Assembly: GCF_000384215.1 (NCBI RefSeq)
Contig: NZ_KB913032.1
Coordinates: forward strand, 831,021-895,020
DNA length: 64,000 nt
DNA from: Amycolatopsis alba DSM 44262
Lineage (GTDB): Bacteria > Actinomycetota > Actinomycetes > Mycobacteriales > Pseudonocardiaceae
Reading direction: 5' to 3'
Both the position numbers and the translations under genes were made by a program. Below the pieces are notes generated by a model, which worked only from the letters and a program-made list of their open reading frames with translations, ran no database searches and was not told the origin of the DNA. Of the stretch, positions 24,962 through 32,123 are shown in pieces. Within the stretch, counting starts at the first letter, position 1. Every line of letters begins with the position of its first letter.

Positions 24962-26241
24962 CAGGCGGTCCTCGACTCGCCGGCGCCGCGGCGGGCGAGC
25001 AGATCGCTGACGATGTCACGGGAACGATGAGCCAGCACGCTGATCAACGAGTCGGCGATACCGTGCGTCGCCTCGTTCACGCCCTGCAGATACACCGCGC
25101 CCCAGGCGGAATCACCGAGTTCGACCCGGTAGCAGCGGCTGACCGAGATCTCCGACAACCCGACGCGTTCGGCGAGGTCGCGCACCATCGCGGGCATCCG
25201 CTGGTCGAAACCGGTGCCGAGGAGCACCAGATCGCACCGCAGCGGTTCGACCTTGCCGCTGGTCCGGTCGCGCAGATCGAGGACGACCTCGTCGTCTTCG
25301 ATCCTGGCGCCGACCACTTCGGTCAGCGTCCGCACCTGCGAACGCTGACCGCCGAGGCCGCGCTGCTGGTAAAGCGTGGTGTACAGGTGATCGAGGAACG
25401 GCGGGGCCGCCCCGGCGTAGTTGGTCAGGCGCATCTCGTCCAGCATCTGTTCCCGGACCTCGGCCGGGCTGTCGTAGAAGCGGTCGACGAACGACGGGAA
25501 GAACAGTTCGTTGACGAATTTGCTCGTCTGGTAGTTCTGCGGGCCCACCGAGCGCACGATCATGGTCCGCGTGCTGTTGGGCAGATTGTCGTGCAGTGCC
25601 ATGAACATCTCGGCCGCGCTCTGCGCCCCGCCCACCACGACCGCGCGCAGCGGGGCGTCCGGCCGCAGCCGCGCGATCCTGCGCCGGTACTGGGCGCTGT
25701 GGATGATCCGGTCGGCAGGCAGCTCGGCGAAGACGTCCGGCACGTTCGCGTCCCGGCCGCCGCCCACGACCAGGTCGCGGCAGCGGATCGTGTCCCCGCC
25801 GTCGAGGGTGGCCGTCCAGCCGGCGATCGACCCGTCGGCGTCGCGGGCGGGCTCGATGCGCTGCACCCTGGCGTCGTAACGGATGCGGACCTTGTCCAGT
25901 GATCGCGCGACCCACTGCAGGTAGTCGGAGAACTCCCAGCGGAACGGGTGGAACGTGCCGAGGTTGACGAACTCGTCGAGCCGGTTCTCCTCGTACAGGA
26001 AGTTGAGGAACGAGAACTTGCTGCGCGGATTGCGCAGCGTCACCAGGTCCTTGAGGAAGGAGACCTGGCTGCGCGCCCACGGCATCAGCAGATCCCGTTG
26101 CCACTTGATGTCCGGACTCTGTTCCAGCAGCAGCGTCTGCCCGGCCAGCTCCGGATTCCCGGACTCCTCGATGGCCACCGCGAGCGCCAGGTTCGCCGGA
26201 CCGGCGCCGATCGCCAGCAAACCCACCTGTATTTCAGTCAC
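24961..26241 (-). CDS. Lysine/ornithine N-hydroxylase (probably lysine N6)
   Basis: A 426-aa flavin N-hydroxylating monooxygenase of the IucD/SidA/PvdA family. The FAD motif is AIGAGPANLALAVAIEE at residues about 11-27. The NADPH motif VVGGAQSAAEMFMAL is central, and LVLLGTGFDQRMP is near the C-terminus. It converts lysine (or ornithine) to the N-hydroxy form with O2 and NADPH. As the first gene of the operon with the MetRS-like and DAO-like genes, it most likely provides N6-hydroxylysine for N-N bond formation rather than for a siderophore. Its promoter holds three inverted repeats of the shared operator. Confidence 0.9.
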   Translation of the reverse strand: MTEIQVGLLAIGAGPANLALAVAIEESGNPELAGQTLLLEQSPDIKWQRDLLMPWARSQVSFLKDLVTLRNPRSKFSFLNFLYEENRLDEFVNLGTFHPFRWEFSDYLQWVARSLDKVRIRYDARVQRIEPARDADGSIAGWTATLDGGDTIRCRDLVVGGGRDANVPDVFAELPADRIIHSAQYRRRIARLRPDAPLRAVVVGGAQSAAEMFMALHDNLPNSTRTMIVRSVGPQNYQTSKFVNELFFPSFVDRFYDSPAEVREQMLDEMRLTNYAGAAPPFLDHLYTTLYQQRGLGGQRSQVRTLTEVVGARIEDDEVVLDLRDRTSGKVEPLRCDLVLLGTGFDQRMPAMVRDLAERVGLSEISVSRCYRVELGDSAWGAVYLQGVNEATHGIADSLISVLAHRSRDIVSDLLARRGAGESRTA

Positions 26242-26291
26242 AGATACACCCCGTTCGTCCAGAATAGAGTGCCGACCCTAGGTACCGGCAT

Positions 26292-26349
26292 TTCCCCGGC
26301 GATAGGGACAAGTTTCCCGATGGCCGGGGAATCTCCCCTTTCGCGGGAA
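26292..26349. promoter_or_regulatory. Three inverted-repeat operators before the N-hydroxylase operon
   Basis: Three imperfect palindromes at 26292-26309, 26314-26331 and 26334-26349, all of TTCCC-N-GGGAA type and about 19-22 bases from centre to centre. The last is followed by GATCCGGGACC, matching the flank of the site at 15733-15751. They lie 51 bases upstream of the hydroxylase start. Confidence 0.65.
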
Positions 26350-26545
26350 GATCCGGGACCGGCCACCCAGGCGGCCGAACGGGCCTGTCCCGCTACCCCT
26401 TGGTACCTCACTCTTGAGTACTACCCCGAATGCCGCGTTCACTGCATTCCGCACCGATACGGTGCTGTACAGTGATGTCACCACCCTCCGCCGCACTGTC
26501 GGACCTGGTCTCCCCCCTTGATCGGACGCTTCCTCCCGCAGGAAA

Positions 26546-26563
26546 AATTGATTGCAATCAATT
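26546..26563. promoter_or_regulatory. Perfect 18-bp AT-rich palindrome
   Basis: AATTGATTGCAATCAATT is a perfect 18-base palindrome and strongly AT-rich in an otherwise GC-rich region. It lies 160 bases upstream of the LuxR-type gene in the 481-base divergent region. Probably an operator. It differs from the TTCCC-type repeats, so a second regulator may act here. Nothing else coding is supported between 26242 and 26722. Confidence 0.55.
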
Positions 26564-26722
26564 GTTCACAGCGGTCATATGGCTCCGTCCGACGACTACT
26601 ACATAGACTGCTCTCGCGGCCGGCCAGTCCCATCCCCGCCATGGCCGAAAAGAGCACTTCGTCGCACTTCACCGAACGGAGCCGATCAGGAAGGCTCAGT
26701 AGCGGCAGGCACAGGGGGAAAG

Positions 26723-27487
26723 ATGAACAATCACGCAAGTATCGGCAACACTGCCCGTATCTGGCCGTCCGAACGCCGCGATCAACGGCGCACCGCGAGC
26801 CTGCTGCCCGACCACCGCAGGGCGGAAGAAAACGCCGACCCCGGCTGGGTCACCGTCCTGCTCGCCGACAGCCAGCCGTCGATCCGTTACCGGGTCCGCT
26901 CCGCACTCGAGAACGTCAGCGGCATCGCCGTCATCGGGGAAGCGGCAACGGCGAACTCGACGATCGCGGAAACCTTCCGACATCGGCCGGACGTGCTGAT
27001 CATCGACCCGCAGCTCGGCGAGACCGTGACCGTCGACGTGATAAGCCGGGTTTCCCGTGTCGCACCGGAAACCAGGGTCCTGGTCCTGAGCGCGGTCGAT
27101 GACGACACCGCCATCAGATCGGCGATCCAGGCAGGCGCGCGCGGCTATCTGATCAAAGGCGCCGACCTGGATCAGGTCGTCCGCGGCGTCCAGGTCGTGG
27201 CCGCGGGTGAAGCGATCGTCGGCAAAGCGATCGCCGGCCGGTTCAGCGCTTTGCTGCGGTCGGCACTCGGCCCGGAACCGTATCCCTTTCCCCAGTTGAC
27301 TTCCAGGGAACGGGAAGTGCTCGACCGCATCGCCGCGGGCAAGTCGAACGCGGCCATCGCCCGCGATCTCGCCCTCGCGCAGAAGACCATCAGCAACCGC
27401 GTTTCCGCCGTCTTCGGCAAACTCGGGGTAGCCGATCGCGCACAGGCGATAGTTTTGGCGCGCGACGCGGGTCTCGGCCGCGGCTGA
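26723..27487 (+). CDS. Orphan LuxR-type response-regulator-like protein
   Basis: A 254-aa protein: N-terminal tail of about 40 residues, a receiver-like domain (about 42-165) and a C-terminal LuxR HTH (LTSREREVLDRIAAGKSN, QKTISNRVSAVFGKLGV). In the receiver, the phosphoacceptor aspartate is kept (LIIDPQLG) and so is the lysine (GYLIKGA), but the acidic pair reads ADS instead of VDD, so one aspartate is a serine. No kinase gene is adjacent. ATG 26723 follows a GGGGGAAAG ribosome site. It lies between the two divergent hydrazine operons and is a good candidate to bind the shared TTCCC-type repeats. Confidence 0.82.
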   Translation: MNNHASIGNTARIWPSERRDQRRTASLLPDHRRAEENADPGWVTVLLADSQPSIRYRVRSALENVSGIAVIGEAATANSTIAETFRHRPDVLIIDPQLGETVTVDVISRVSRVAPETRVLVLSAVDDDTAIRSAIQAGARGYLIKGADLDQVVRGVQVVAAGEAIVGKAIAGRFSALLRSALGPEPYPFPQLTSREREVLDRIAAGKSNAAIARDLALAQKTISNRVSAVFGKLGVADRAQAIVLARDAGLGRG

Positions 27488-27508
27488 TTGACCGATAATC
27501 GGGAATAG

Positions 27509-27526
27509 TTCCCCTGTCGCCGGGAA
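27509..27526. promoter_or_regulatory. Inverted-repeat operator before the cupin operon
   Basis: TTCCCCTGTCGCCGGGAA, an 18-base inverted repeat nearly identical to the site at 15733-15751. A half-site GGGAA lies just upstream at 27501. It stands 58 bases before the cupin GTG start. Confidence 0.65.
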
Positions 27527-27584
27527 ACCGGCCGAACATAGCCTCGATCAGCACCGGAGAAAAGCACGCTGATCGGAGTGGGAT

Positions 27585-27986
27585 GTGACTGACCAAGACC
27601 TTGCCGCCGTGGACATCCGCAGGCTCGAGCACGAGAACCTGACTCGGGCCTACGGATTGGACATGAAGCTGCTTTATCCGTGGAACGGTTTGACGGCACC
27701 GTTTCGAGGGGCTTGGTGTGTGCTGCGCCCCGGCGACGTATCGGTGTCCCACGCTCATCACGAGCACGAGATCTTCATCGGAATGGCCGGTACCGCCGCG
27801 GTGGTCGCCGGGGAGCGGCGGCACGAGTTCATGGCCGGGGATCTCGTGTTCCTGAAGCCGGGAATAGAACACCACCTCGTCAACGACCGGGACGAGGACT
27901 TCTCCTACTACGCGATCTGGTGGGACCGTGCGATGTCGGACGAGTTCGTCGCCGCCGAATCCGACCGGGCCGACTCCCATGATTGA
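27585..27986 (+). CDS. Stand-alone cupin, probable N-N bond-forming partner
   Basis: A 133-aa single-domain cupin. Motif 1 reads G50...H56-A-H58...E62 and motif 2 reads G85...P92-G93...H96...N100. All four expected metal ligands (H56, H58, E62, H96) are therefore present. In known hydrazine synthetases a zinc cupin is fused to the MetRS-like module and rearranges the glycyl ester of N6-hydroxylysine into a hydrazine. Here it is a separate gene in a divergent operon under the same type of operator. GTG start at 27585; overlaps the next gene by 8 bases. Confidence 0.85.
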   Translation: MTDQDLAAVDIRRLEHENLTRAYGLDMKLLYPWNGLTAPFRGAWCVLRPGDVSVSHAHHEHEIFIGMAGTAAVVAGERRHEFMAGDLVFLKPGIEHHLVNDRDEDFSYYAIWWDRAMSDEFVAAESDRADSHD

Positions 27987-28296
27987 TTTCGACGGGCGGA
28001 AATTCCGCAAAGCGGGCGGCGACGCGATAGCCGTGTACCGGCAAGAAGGCGACGTCGTCTGGGCCGAATTCGCCGGCGGCGAGGTGCGACGGGGGTCGAT
28101 CACCGGCGCCCAGCGGGAGAACGGCGCCCTGCATCTGGGGTACACCATGGTGCTCGCCACCGGCGAGGTGATCTGCGGGCACACGGTGAACACCCCGGAG
28201 GTGACCGAGGACGGTCACCTCCGGCTGCGTGAGGTGTGGGAGCGCTACGGCCCGCACGCCGCCACTGGCGTCTCCTACCTCGACGAGGTGAGCTAG
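27979..28296 (+). CDS. Small beta-barrel-like protein of the family often labelled n-acetylglutamate synthase
   Basis: A 105-aa protein beginning MIDFDGRKFRKAGGDAIAVY, with VVWAEFAGGEVRRGSI and HLRLREVWERYG further on. This short family is commonly named n-acetylglutamate synthase in databases but has no acetyltransferase fold; the function is unknown. ATG 27979 is chosen because the family begins at this motif; the frame is open further upstream over the cupin gene. It overlaps the cupin by 8 bases and the next small gene by 1 base. Confidence 0.75.
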   Translation: MIDFDGRKFRKAGGDAIAVYRQEGDVVWAEFAGGEVRRGSITGAQRENGALHLGYTMVLATGEVICGHTVNTPEVTEDGHLRLREVWERYGPHAATGVSYLDEVS

Positions 28297-28415
28297 TGTC
28301 CCCCAGCCCATCCGGCGCGGACTGGCGCACCGCCTGCCACCCGCGCCTGAAGGAGATCAAGGATCGGGTCGGCTCAGACGGCGTCTTCACCTTCGCGCAA
28401 AGCATCGGATCATGA
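28296..28415 (+). CDS. Possible 39-aa protein, coupled on both sides
   Basis: A GTG frame of 39 codons starting inside the previous stop (TAGTG) and ending in an ATGA overlap with the next gene. It begins VSPSPSGADWRTACHPRLKE. This exact packing on both sides is typical of a real translated unit in this operon. No family is recognised; it might be a remnant N-terminus of a longer enzyme. Confidence 0.5.
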   Translation: MSPSPSGADWRTACHPRLKEIKDRVGSDGVFTFAQSIGS

Positions 28416-29074
28416 TCGGCGACGACAAGGTTCTCATCTGGACGGTGGCAGAGGTCGAGAACGGCGCCGTGCCGACGGAACATCTACCGTATACCAGGGA
28501 AATTCTGGCCTGGGCTGGACGCTATCTCGTCTCGCCGCATCCGGAACTCGGCCGGAACGGCCCGGTGTGCCCCTACACCCAGCCATCGCTCCACAAAGGA
28601 CTGTTCCATCTTGCGGCCCTGACGGCCACGAACGGCGAGACCGACGTCCGCGACGCGATCGAGAGCCTGCGCTCGTGGTACGAGCGGCTGTCGGCCAGGA
28701 TCCCGCCCGCGGACCGGGAACTGCTGACGATCCTGCTCGTGCTGCCGCACCTTGACCATCACGACTCGACCGGGCTGGACGACCTGCAGCGTGAGGCGAA
28801 GGACAAGTTCGTCAACGACGGCCTGATGATCGGGCAGTTCCATCCGGTCTGCGACCAGCCCGGCCTGTGGAACGAGAAGTTCAAGGCGCTGCGCGCGCCG
28901 GTACCGTTGCTGGCCGTCCGCAAACTGGTCGTCTTCGACCTGCCGTTCCTGATGGACGACGCGGTGCACGCCGAGAGCTACCTCCGGCGGTTCGCCCCGG
29001 ACATCCCGCCCCGCATTCGCGACCAGCTGGTGAAACGGCTGGTGGGCAACCAAAAATCCTTGCAGACGGCCTGA
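28412..29074 (+). CDS. DUF6875-like protein
   Basis: A 220-aa protein with the conserved region SPHPELGRNGPVCPYTQPSL at residues about 42-61. This resembles the DUF6875 family found in actinobacterial natural-product clusters. No catalytic motif is recognisable. Candidate conserved residues include two histidines and a cysteine (near 44 and 54) and a QFHPVCDQPGLWNE segment near 144. Translation is coupled to the small gene upstream (ATGA). A biosynthetic role in the cupin operon is likely but undefined. The family name is from memory and moderately certain. Confidence 0.7.
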   Translation: MIGDDKVLIWTVAEVENGAVPTEHLPYTREILAWAGRYLVSPHPELGRNGPVCPYTQPSLHKGLFHLAALTATNGETDVRDAIESLRSWYERLSARIPPADRELLTILLVLPHLDHHDSTGLDDLQREAKDKFVNDGLMIGQFHPVCDQPGLWNEKFKALRAPVPLLAVRKLVVFDLPFLMDDAVHAESYLRRFAPDIPPRIRDQLVKRLVGNQKSLQTA

Positions 29075-29092
29075 TCACTCGGGGGAAGACAG

Positions 29093-29893
29093 ATGCGGCA
29101 CTATCTCATGGTCAGCCCGGCGTACTTCGCCGTCGAGTATTCGATCAACCCGTGGATGGATCCCGGAAAACCCACCGACACGAAGCTAGCGATCACCCAG
29201 TGGGAATGGCTTCGTGATCTTTACGTCGAACTGGGCCACCGGGTGGACCTGCTCGATCCGGTGCCGGGCCTGCCGGACATGGTGTACGCGGCCAACGGTG
29301 CCACCGTGGTGAACGGCCGGGCGCTGGTGGCGCGCTTCCGCCACCGGCATCGCCGCCCGGAATCGGCGGCGCACCTGAAGTGGTTCACCGAGCACGGCTA
29401 CCCCGACGTCCAGCAGGCCAAGTGGGACAACGAGGGCGAAGGAGACTTCCTGGTCGCGGGTTCCCGGATCCTGGCGGGTTCGGGCTTCCGCACCGACCCG
29501 CGGGCACACGCCGAGGCCGCGGAGTTCTTCGGGGTACCGGTGGTGGGACTGGCCTTGACCGACCCGCGCTACTACCACCTGGACACGGCACTGACCGTCC
29601 TGGACGACGACATGATCATGTACTTCCCGGACGCCTTCACCGAAGGCAGCCGACGACGGCTCAAGGAACTGTATCCGGACGCCGTCCTCGCCTCGGCCAC
29701 CGACGCCGCGGCGTTCGGGCTGAACGCCGTCTCCGACGGGCGGCACGTCATCCTGCCGCAGGCCGCGACAGGAGTGATCGCACAGCTACGAGAGCGGGGC
29801 TTCGAACCGATCGGGGCCGATCTGTCGGAACTGCTCAAAGGCGGCGGGAGCGTCAAATGCTGCACCCTGGAACTGTTGAGAGGTAAGGCATAG
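29093..29893 (+). CDS. Dimethylargininase-like hydrolase (amidinotransferase fold)
   Basis: A 266-aa protein of the DDAH/arginine deiminase superfamily. Motifs are LPDMVYAANGATVVNG (substrate aspartate/asparagine region), EGEGDFLV, YYHLDTALTVLDDD (catalytic histidine) and a C-terminal GGGSVKCCTLELLR with the catalytic cysteine. The family converts dimethylarginine or a similar guanidine compound to citrulline plus amine. It lies 18 bases after the DUF6875-like gene in the same direction, so it may be the last gene of the cupin operon. A housekeeping role in arginine catabolism is the alternative. Confidence 0.82.
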   Translation: MRHYLMVSPAYFAVEYSINPWMDPGKPTDTKLAITQWEWLRDLYVELGHRVDLLDPVPGLPDMVYAANGATVVNGRALVARFRHRHRRPESAAHLKWFTEHGYPDVQQAKWDNEGEGDFLVAGSRILAGSGFRTDPRAHAEAAEFFGVPVVGLALTDPRYYHLDTALTVLDDDMIMYFPDAFTEGSRRRLKELYPDAVLASATDAAAFGLNAVSDGRHVILPQAATGVIAQLRERGFEPIGADLSELLKGGGSVKCCTLELLRGKA

Positions 29894-29967
29894 ACGGGCC
29901 AGGACCGGTCCGTGTGTTTCGCGAACCGGCGCGATGGCAACGGCCGCTGGATCGCGCCCGGACGGTG

Positions 29968-30483
29968 CTAGCCGGAACGCTTCGCCTTCCGGCGGAGTGA
30001 CAGCGTTCCACGCACGACGGCGAACAGCAGCATCACACCGGGGACGACGGCGATCAGCGACAACAGGAAGGTCTTGAACTGCTGGCTGCCGACCGACTCG
30101 GTGGACTCACCACGGGCGACCCCGTTCACCACGGCGATACAGGTGGTCCGCTCCGGATCACAGGTGTCCGCGTGGAAGTTGAGCGAGATCCCGAACCAGA
30201 TCAGCGCGACACCGGCAGCGGCCCCGAGGACCAGTCCGAGCACCGCGAAAGTGTTCGCGACACCCTTTTTACGGCCCAGCGAGCCGGCCGCGGCCGCCGC
30301 GCGGGTTCTGGCCGCACCACCGATGATCATGGCCACCGCCACGGCGCCGGGGATCGCCAGAATGGTCCACAGCCAGTCTCCGGTCGAGGCGGACACCGCC
30401 ACCGTCGCCGGGGTCACCAGCACGGCTCCCATCAGGAATCCCAGTGCCAGATCGTCTTTCCACGTCATGCGCTTCTTGGTCAC
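29968..30483 (-). CDS. Small multi-pass membrane protein
   Basis: A 171-aa protein with about four hydrophobic segments (near residues 12-35, 38-58, 78-102 and 138-162) and a short extracytoplasmic loop carrying two cysteines (TCDPERTTC). The C-terminus is basic (LSLRRKAKRSG). No family is recognised. Convergent with the DDAH-like gene and divergent from the methyltransferase gene. Confidence 0.65.
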   Translation of the reverse strand: MTKKRMTWKDDLALGFLMGAVLVTPATVAVSASTGDWLWTILAIPGAVAVAMIIGGAARTRAAAAAGSLGRKKGVANTFAVLGLVLGAAAGVALIWFGISLNFHADTCDPERTTCIAVVNGVARGESTESVGSQQFKTFLLSLIAVVPGVMLLFAVVRGTLSLRRKAKRSG

Positions 30484-30643
30484 CTGGCTCCCCCCAGTTG
30501 AACGATCAGCCTAGAGACACCTCGTCGGGGCGTGACCTGAATTGTGCCCACACCGCACGACGTCCTCGCCGTGGAGCGGAACCGACTCGCTGGTAGCATC
30601 CATCCGACGTTGAGTGACCGTCTGATTACCTGTGGGGTTTACC

Positions 30644-31477
30644 GTGGGCCAGGACAATGGGAAGGTCGATCTTCCTTCGAACAGGATCGACACGACCGTG
30701 CCCAGCGTGGCGCGCGCCTACGACGCGGCCCTCGGCGGCAAGGACAATTACGAGGTCGACAGGCAACTGCTCGCGCAGCTGAACGCGGCCGTACCCGAGG
30801 TCAACATCATCGCGGTCAGCAACCGCGCCTTCCTGACCCGCGCGGTCCGTTTCCTCGCCGGCAAAGCGGGGATCGACCAGTTCCTCGACTGCGGCTCGGG
30901 CCTGCCGACGGCGGAGAACACCCATCAGGTCGCGCAGCGCATCAACCCCGACGCGCAGGTCGTGTACGTGGACAACGACCCCGTGGTGCTCGCGCACGGC
31001 CGCGCGCTGCTCGAAGAGAACGACAGGACACGCCTCATCGGCGCCAACATCTTCGAGCCCGACGAGGTCCTGAAGAACGACGTCGTCACCACCACCCTGG
31101 ACTTCAGCCGCCCGCTGGCCCTGATGCACGTGGCCACGCTGCACCACCACAGCGAGGCCGAAGGGATGCCACCGGCGCGGGTCCTGCAGGCCTACATCGA
31201 CGCGATCCCCTCCGGTTCCTACGTCGTGTTCTCGCATTTCTTCGATCCGGAGAACGAGCACAGCCCCATCGCCCACCGTGTGCAGGCGATCCTGAACCAG
31301 AGCATCAGCCGGGGCTTTTTCCGTACCCGGAGCGAACTCGAGGAAATGCTCGACGGCCTCGAACTCATGGACCCCGGCATCGTGGTCAACGACGAGTGGT
31401 GGCCCACAGGCCCCCGGACGGAACCGATGCCGGCGGCGGGCAACTGCATCGTCGCCGCCGTGGGCCGCAAGCCCTAG
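30644..31477 (+). CDS. DUF574-type SAM-dependent methyltransferase
   Basis: A 277-aa protein of the S-adenosyl methyltransferase DUF574 family, which is greatly expanded in actinomycetes. It begins with ARAYDAALGGKDNYEVDR, followed by DCGSGLPTAENTHQVAQ (SAM-binding region), VVYVDNDPVVLAHGR and the closing NCIVAAVGRKP. Substrates of the family are mostly unknown. GTG 30644 is chosen; an in-frame GTG at 30632 is possible. Confidence 0.85.
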   Translation: MGQDNGKVDLPSNRIDTTVPSVARAYDAALGGKDNYEVDRQLLAQLNAAVPEVNIIAVSNRAFLTRAVRFLAGKAGIDQFLDCGSGLPTAENTHQVAQRINPDAQVVYVDNDPVVLAHGRALLEENDRTRLIGANIFEPDEVLKNDVVTTTLDFSRPLALMHVATLHHHSEAEGMPPARVLQAYIDAIPSGSYVVFSHFFDPENEHSPIAHRVQAILNQSISRGFFRTRSELEEMLDGLELMDPGIVVNDEWWPTGPRTEPMPAAGNCIVAAVGRKP

Positions 31478-31496
31478 GCATTGTCCTGTCCGGCCT

Positions 31497-32123
31497 TCAG
31501 TTGCGGATGATCCTCCGTTCCGTGGCTACGGCGACCGCACCGGCACGGCTGTCGACACCGAGTTTGTCGTAGATGTGGACCAGATGTGTCTTCACCGTCG
31601 CTTCGGAAATGAACAGGCGCGTGGCGATCTGCCGGTTCATCAATCCTTCCGCCAGCAAGCGCACGATCTCGGTCTCACGAGGACTCAACGCGGGCGCCGG
31701 TGCGCGCATATGCCCGACGAGCCGGGCCGCGACCTGGGGCGCCAGTGCGGTCTCGCCGCGCGCTGCCGCGTGGATGCCGCGGAAGAGGTCATCGGGCGGT
31801 CCCGCCTTGAGCAGGTAGCCGGTGGCGCCCGCCGCCACCGACCTGGTGATGTCCAGATCGGAGTCGTAGGTGGTGAGCACCAGCACCTTCGGGGCGTCCG
31901 GCAGCGCTGTCAGGCGCTCGGTGGCGTTCACCCCGTCGGGGCCGTCGCCGAGCTGCAGGTCCATCAGCACGACGTCCGGCTTCCGGTCCGTGGCGAACCG
32001 CACGGCTTCGTCGGCGCCGGTGCATTCGCCGATCACCTCGAAGTCGGGCTCCCCGGCGAGCAGGGCGGCGATTCCCGCCCGAACCACCGGATGGTCGTCG
32101 ACGATCAGCACCCGGATGGTCAT
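31497..32123 (-). CDS. NarL/LuxR-type response regulator
   Basis: A 208-aa regulator. The receiver domain has the full acidic set (IVDDHP, VLMDLQLGDGPDG, YLLKAG) and a C-terminal LuxR HTH (LSPRETEIVRLLAEGLMNRQ). It overlaps the kinase gene by 4 bases (ATGA) and is its evident partner. The pair is divergent from a secreted HbpS/GlcG-like protein gene, as in SenS/SenR-HbpS systems. Confidence 0.9.
   Translation of the reverse strand: MTIRVLIVDDHPVVRAGIAALLAGEPDFEVIGECTGADEAVRFATDRKPDVVLMDLQLGDGPDGVNATERLTALPDAPKVLVLTTYDSDLDITRSVAAGATGYLLKAGPPDDLFRGIHAAARGETALAPQVAARLVGHMRAPAPALSPRETEIVRLLAEGLMNRQIATRLFISEATVKTHLVHIYDKLGVDSRAGAVAVATERRIIRN

Noticed and set aside
24961..26241. The N-hydroxylase operon as a hydroxamate siderophore cluster
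   Set aside because: No IucA/IucC-type synthetase, acyltransferase, NRPS or siderophore uptake gene is present.
26518..27102. Alternative upstream frames before the LuxR-type gene
   Set aside because: They cross the AT-rich palindrome and promoter region and then run out of frame over the regulator gene.
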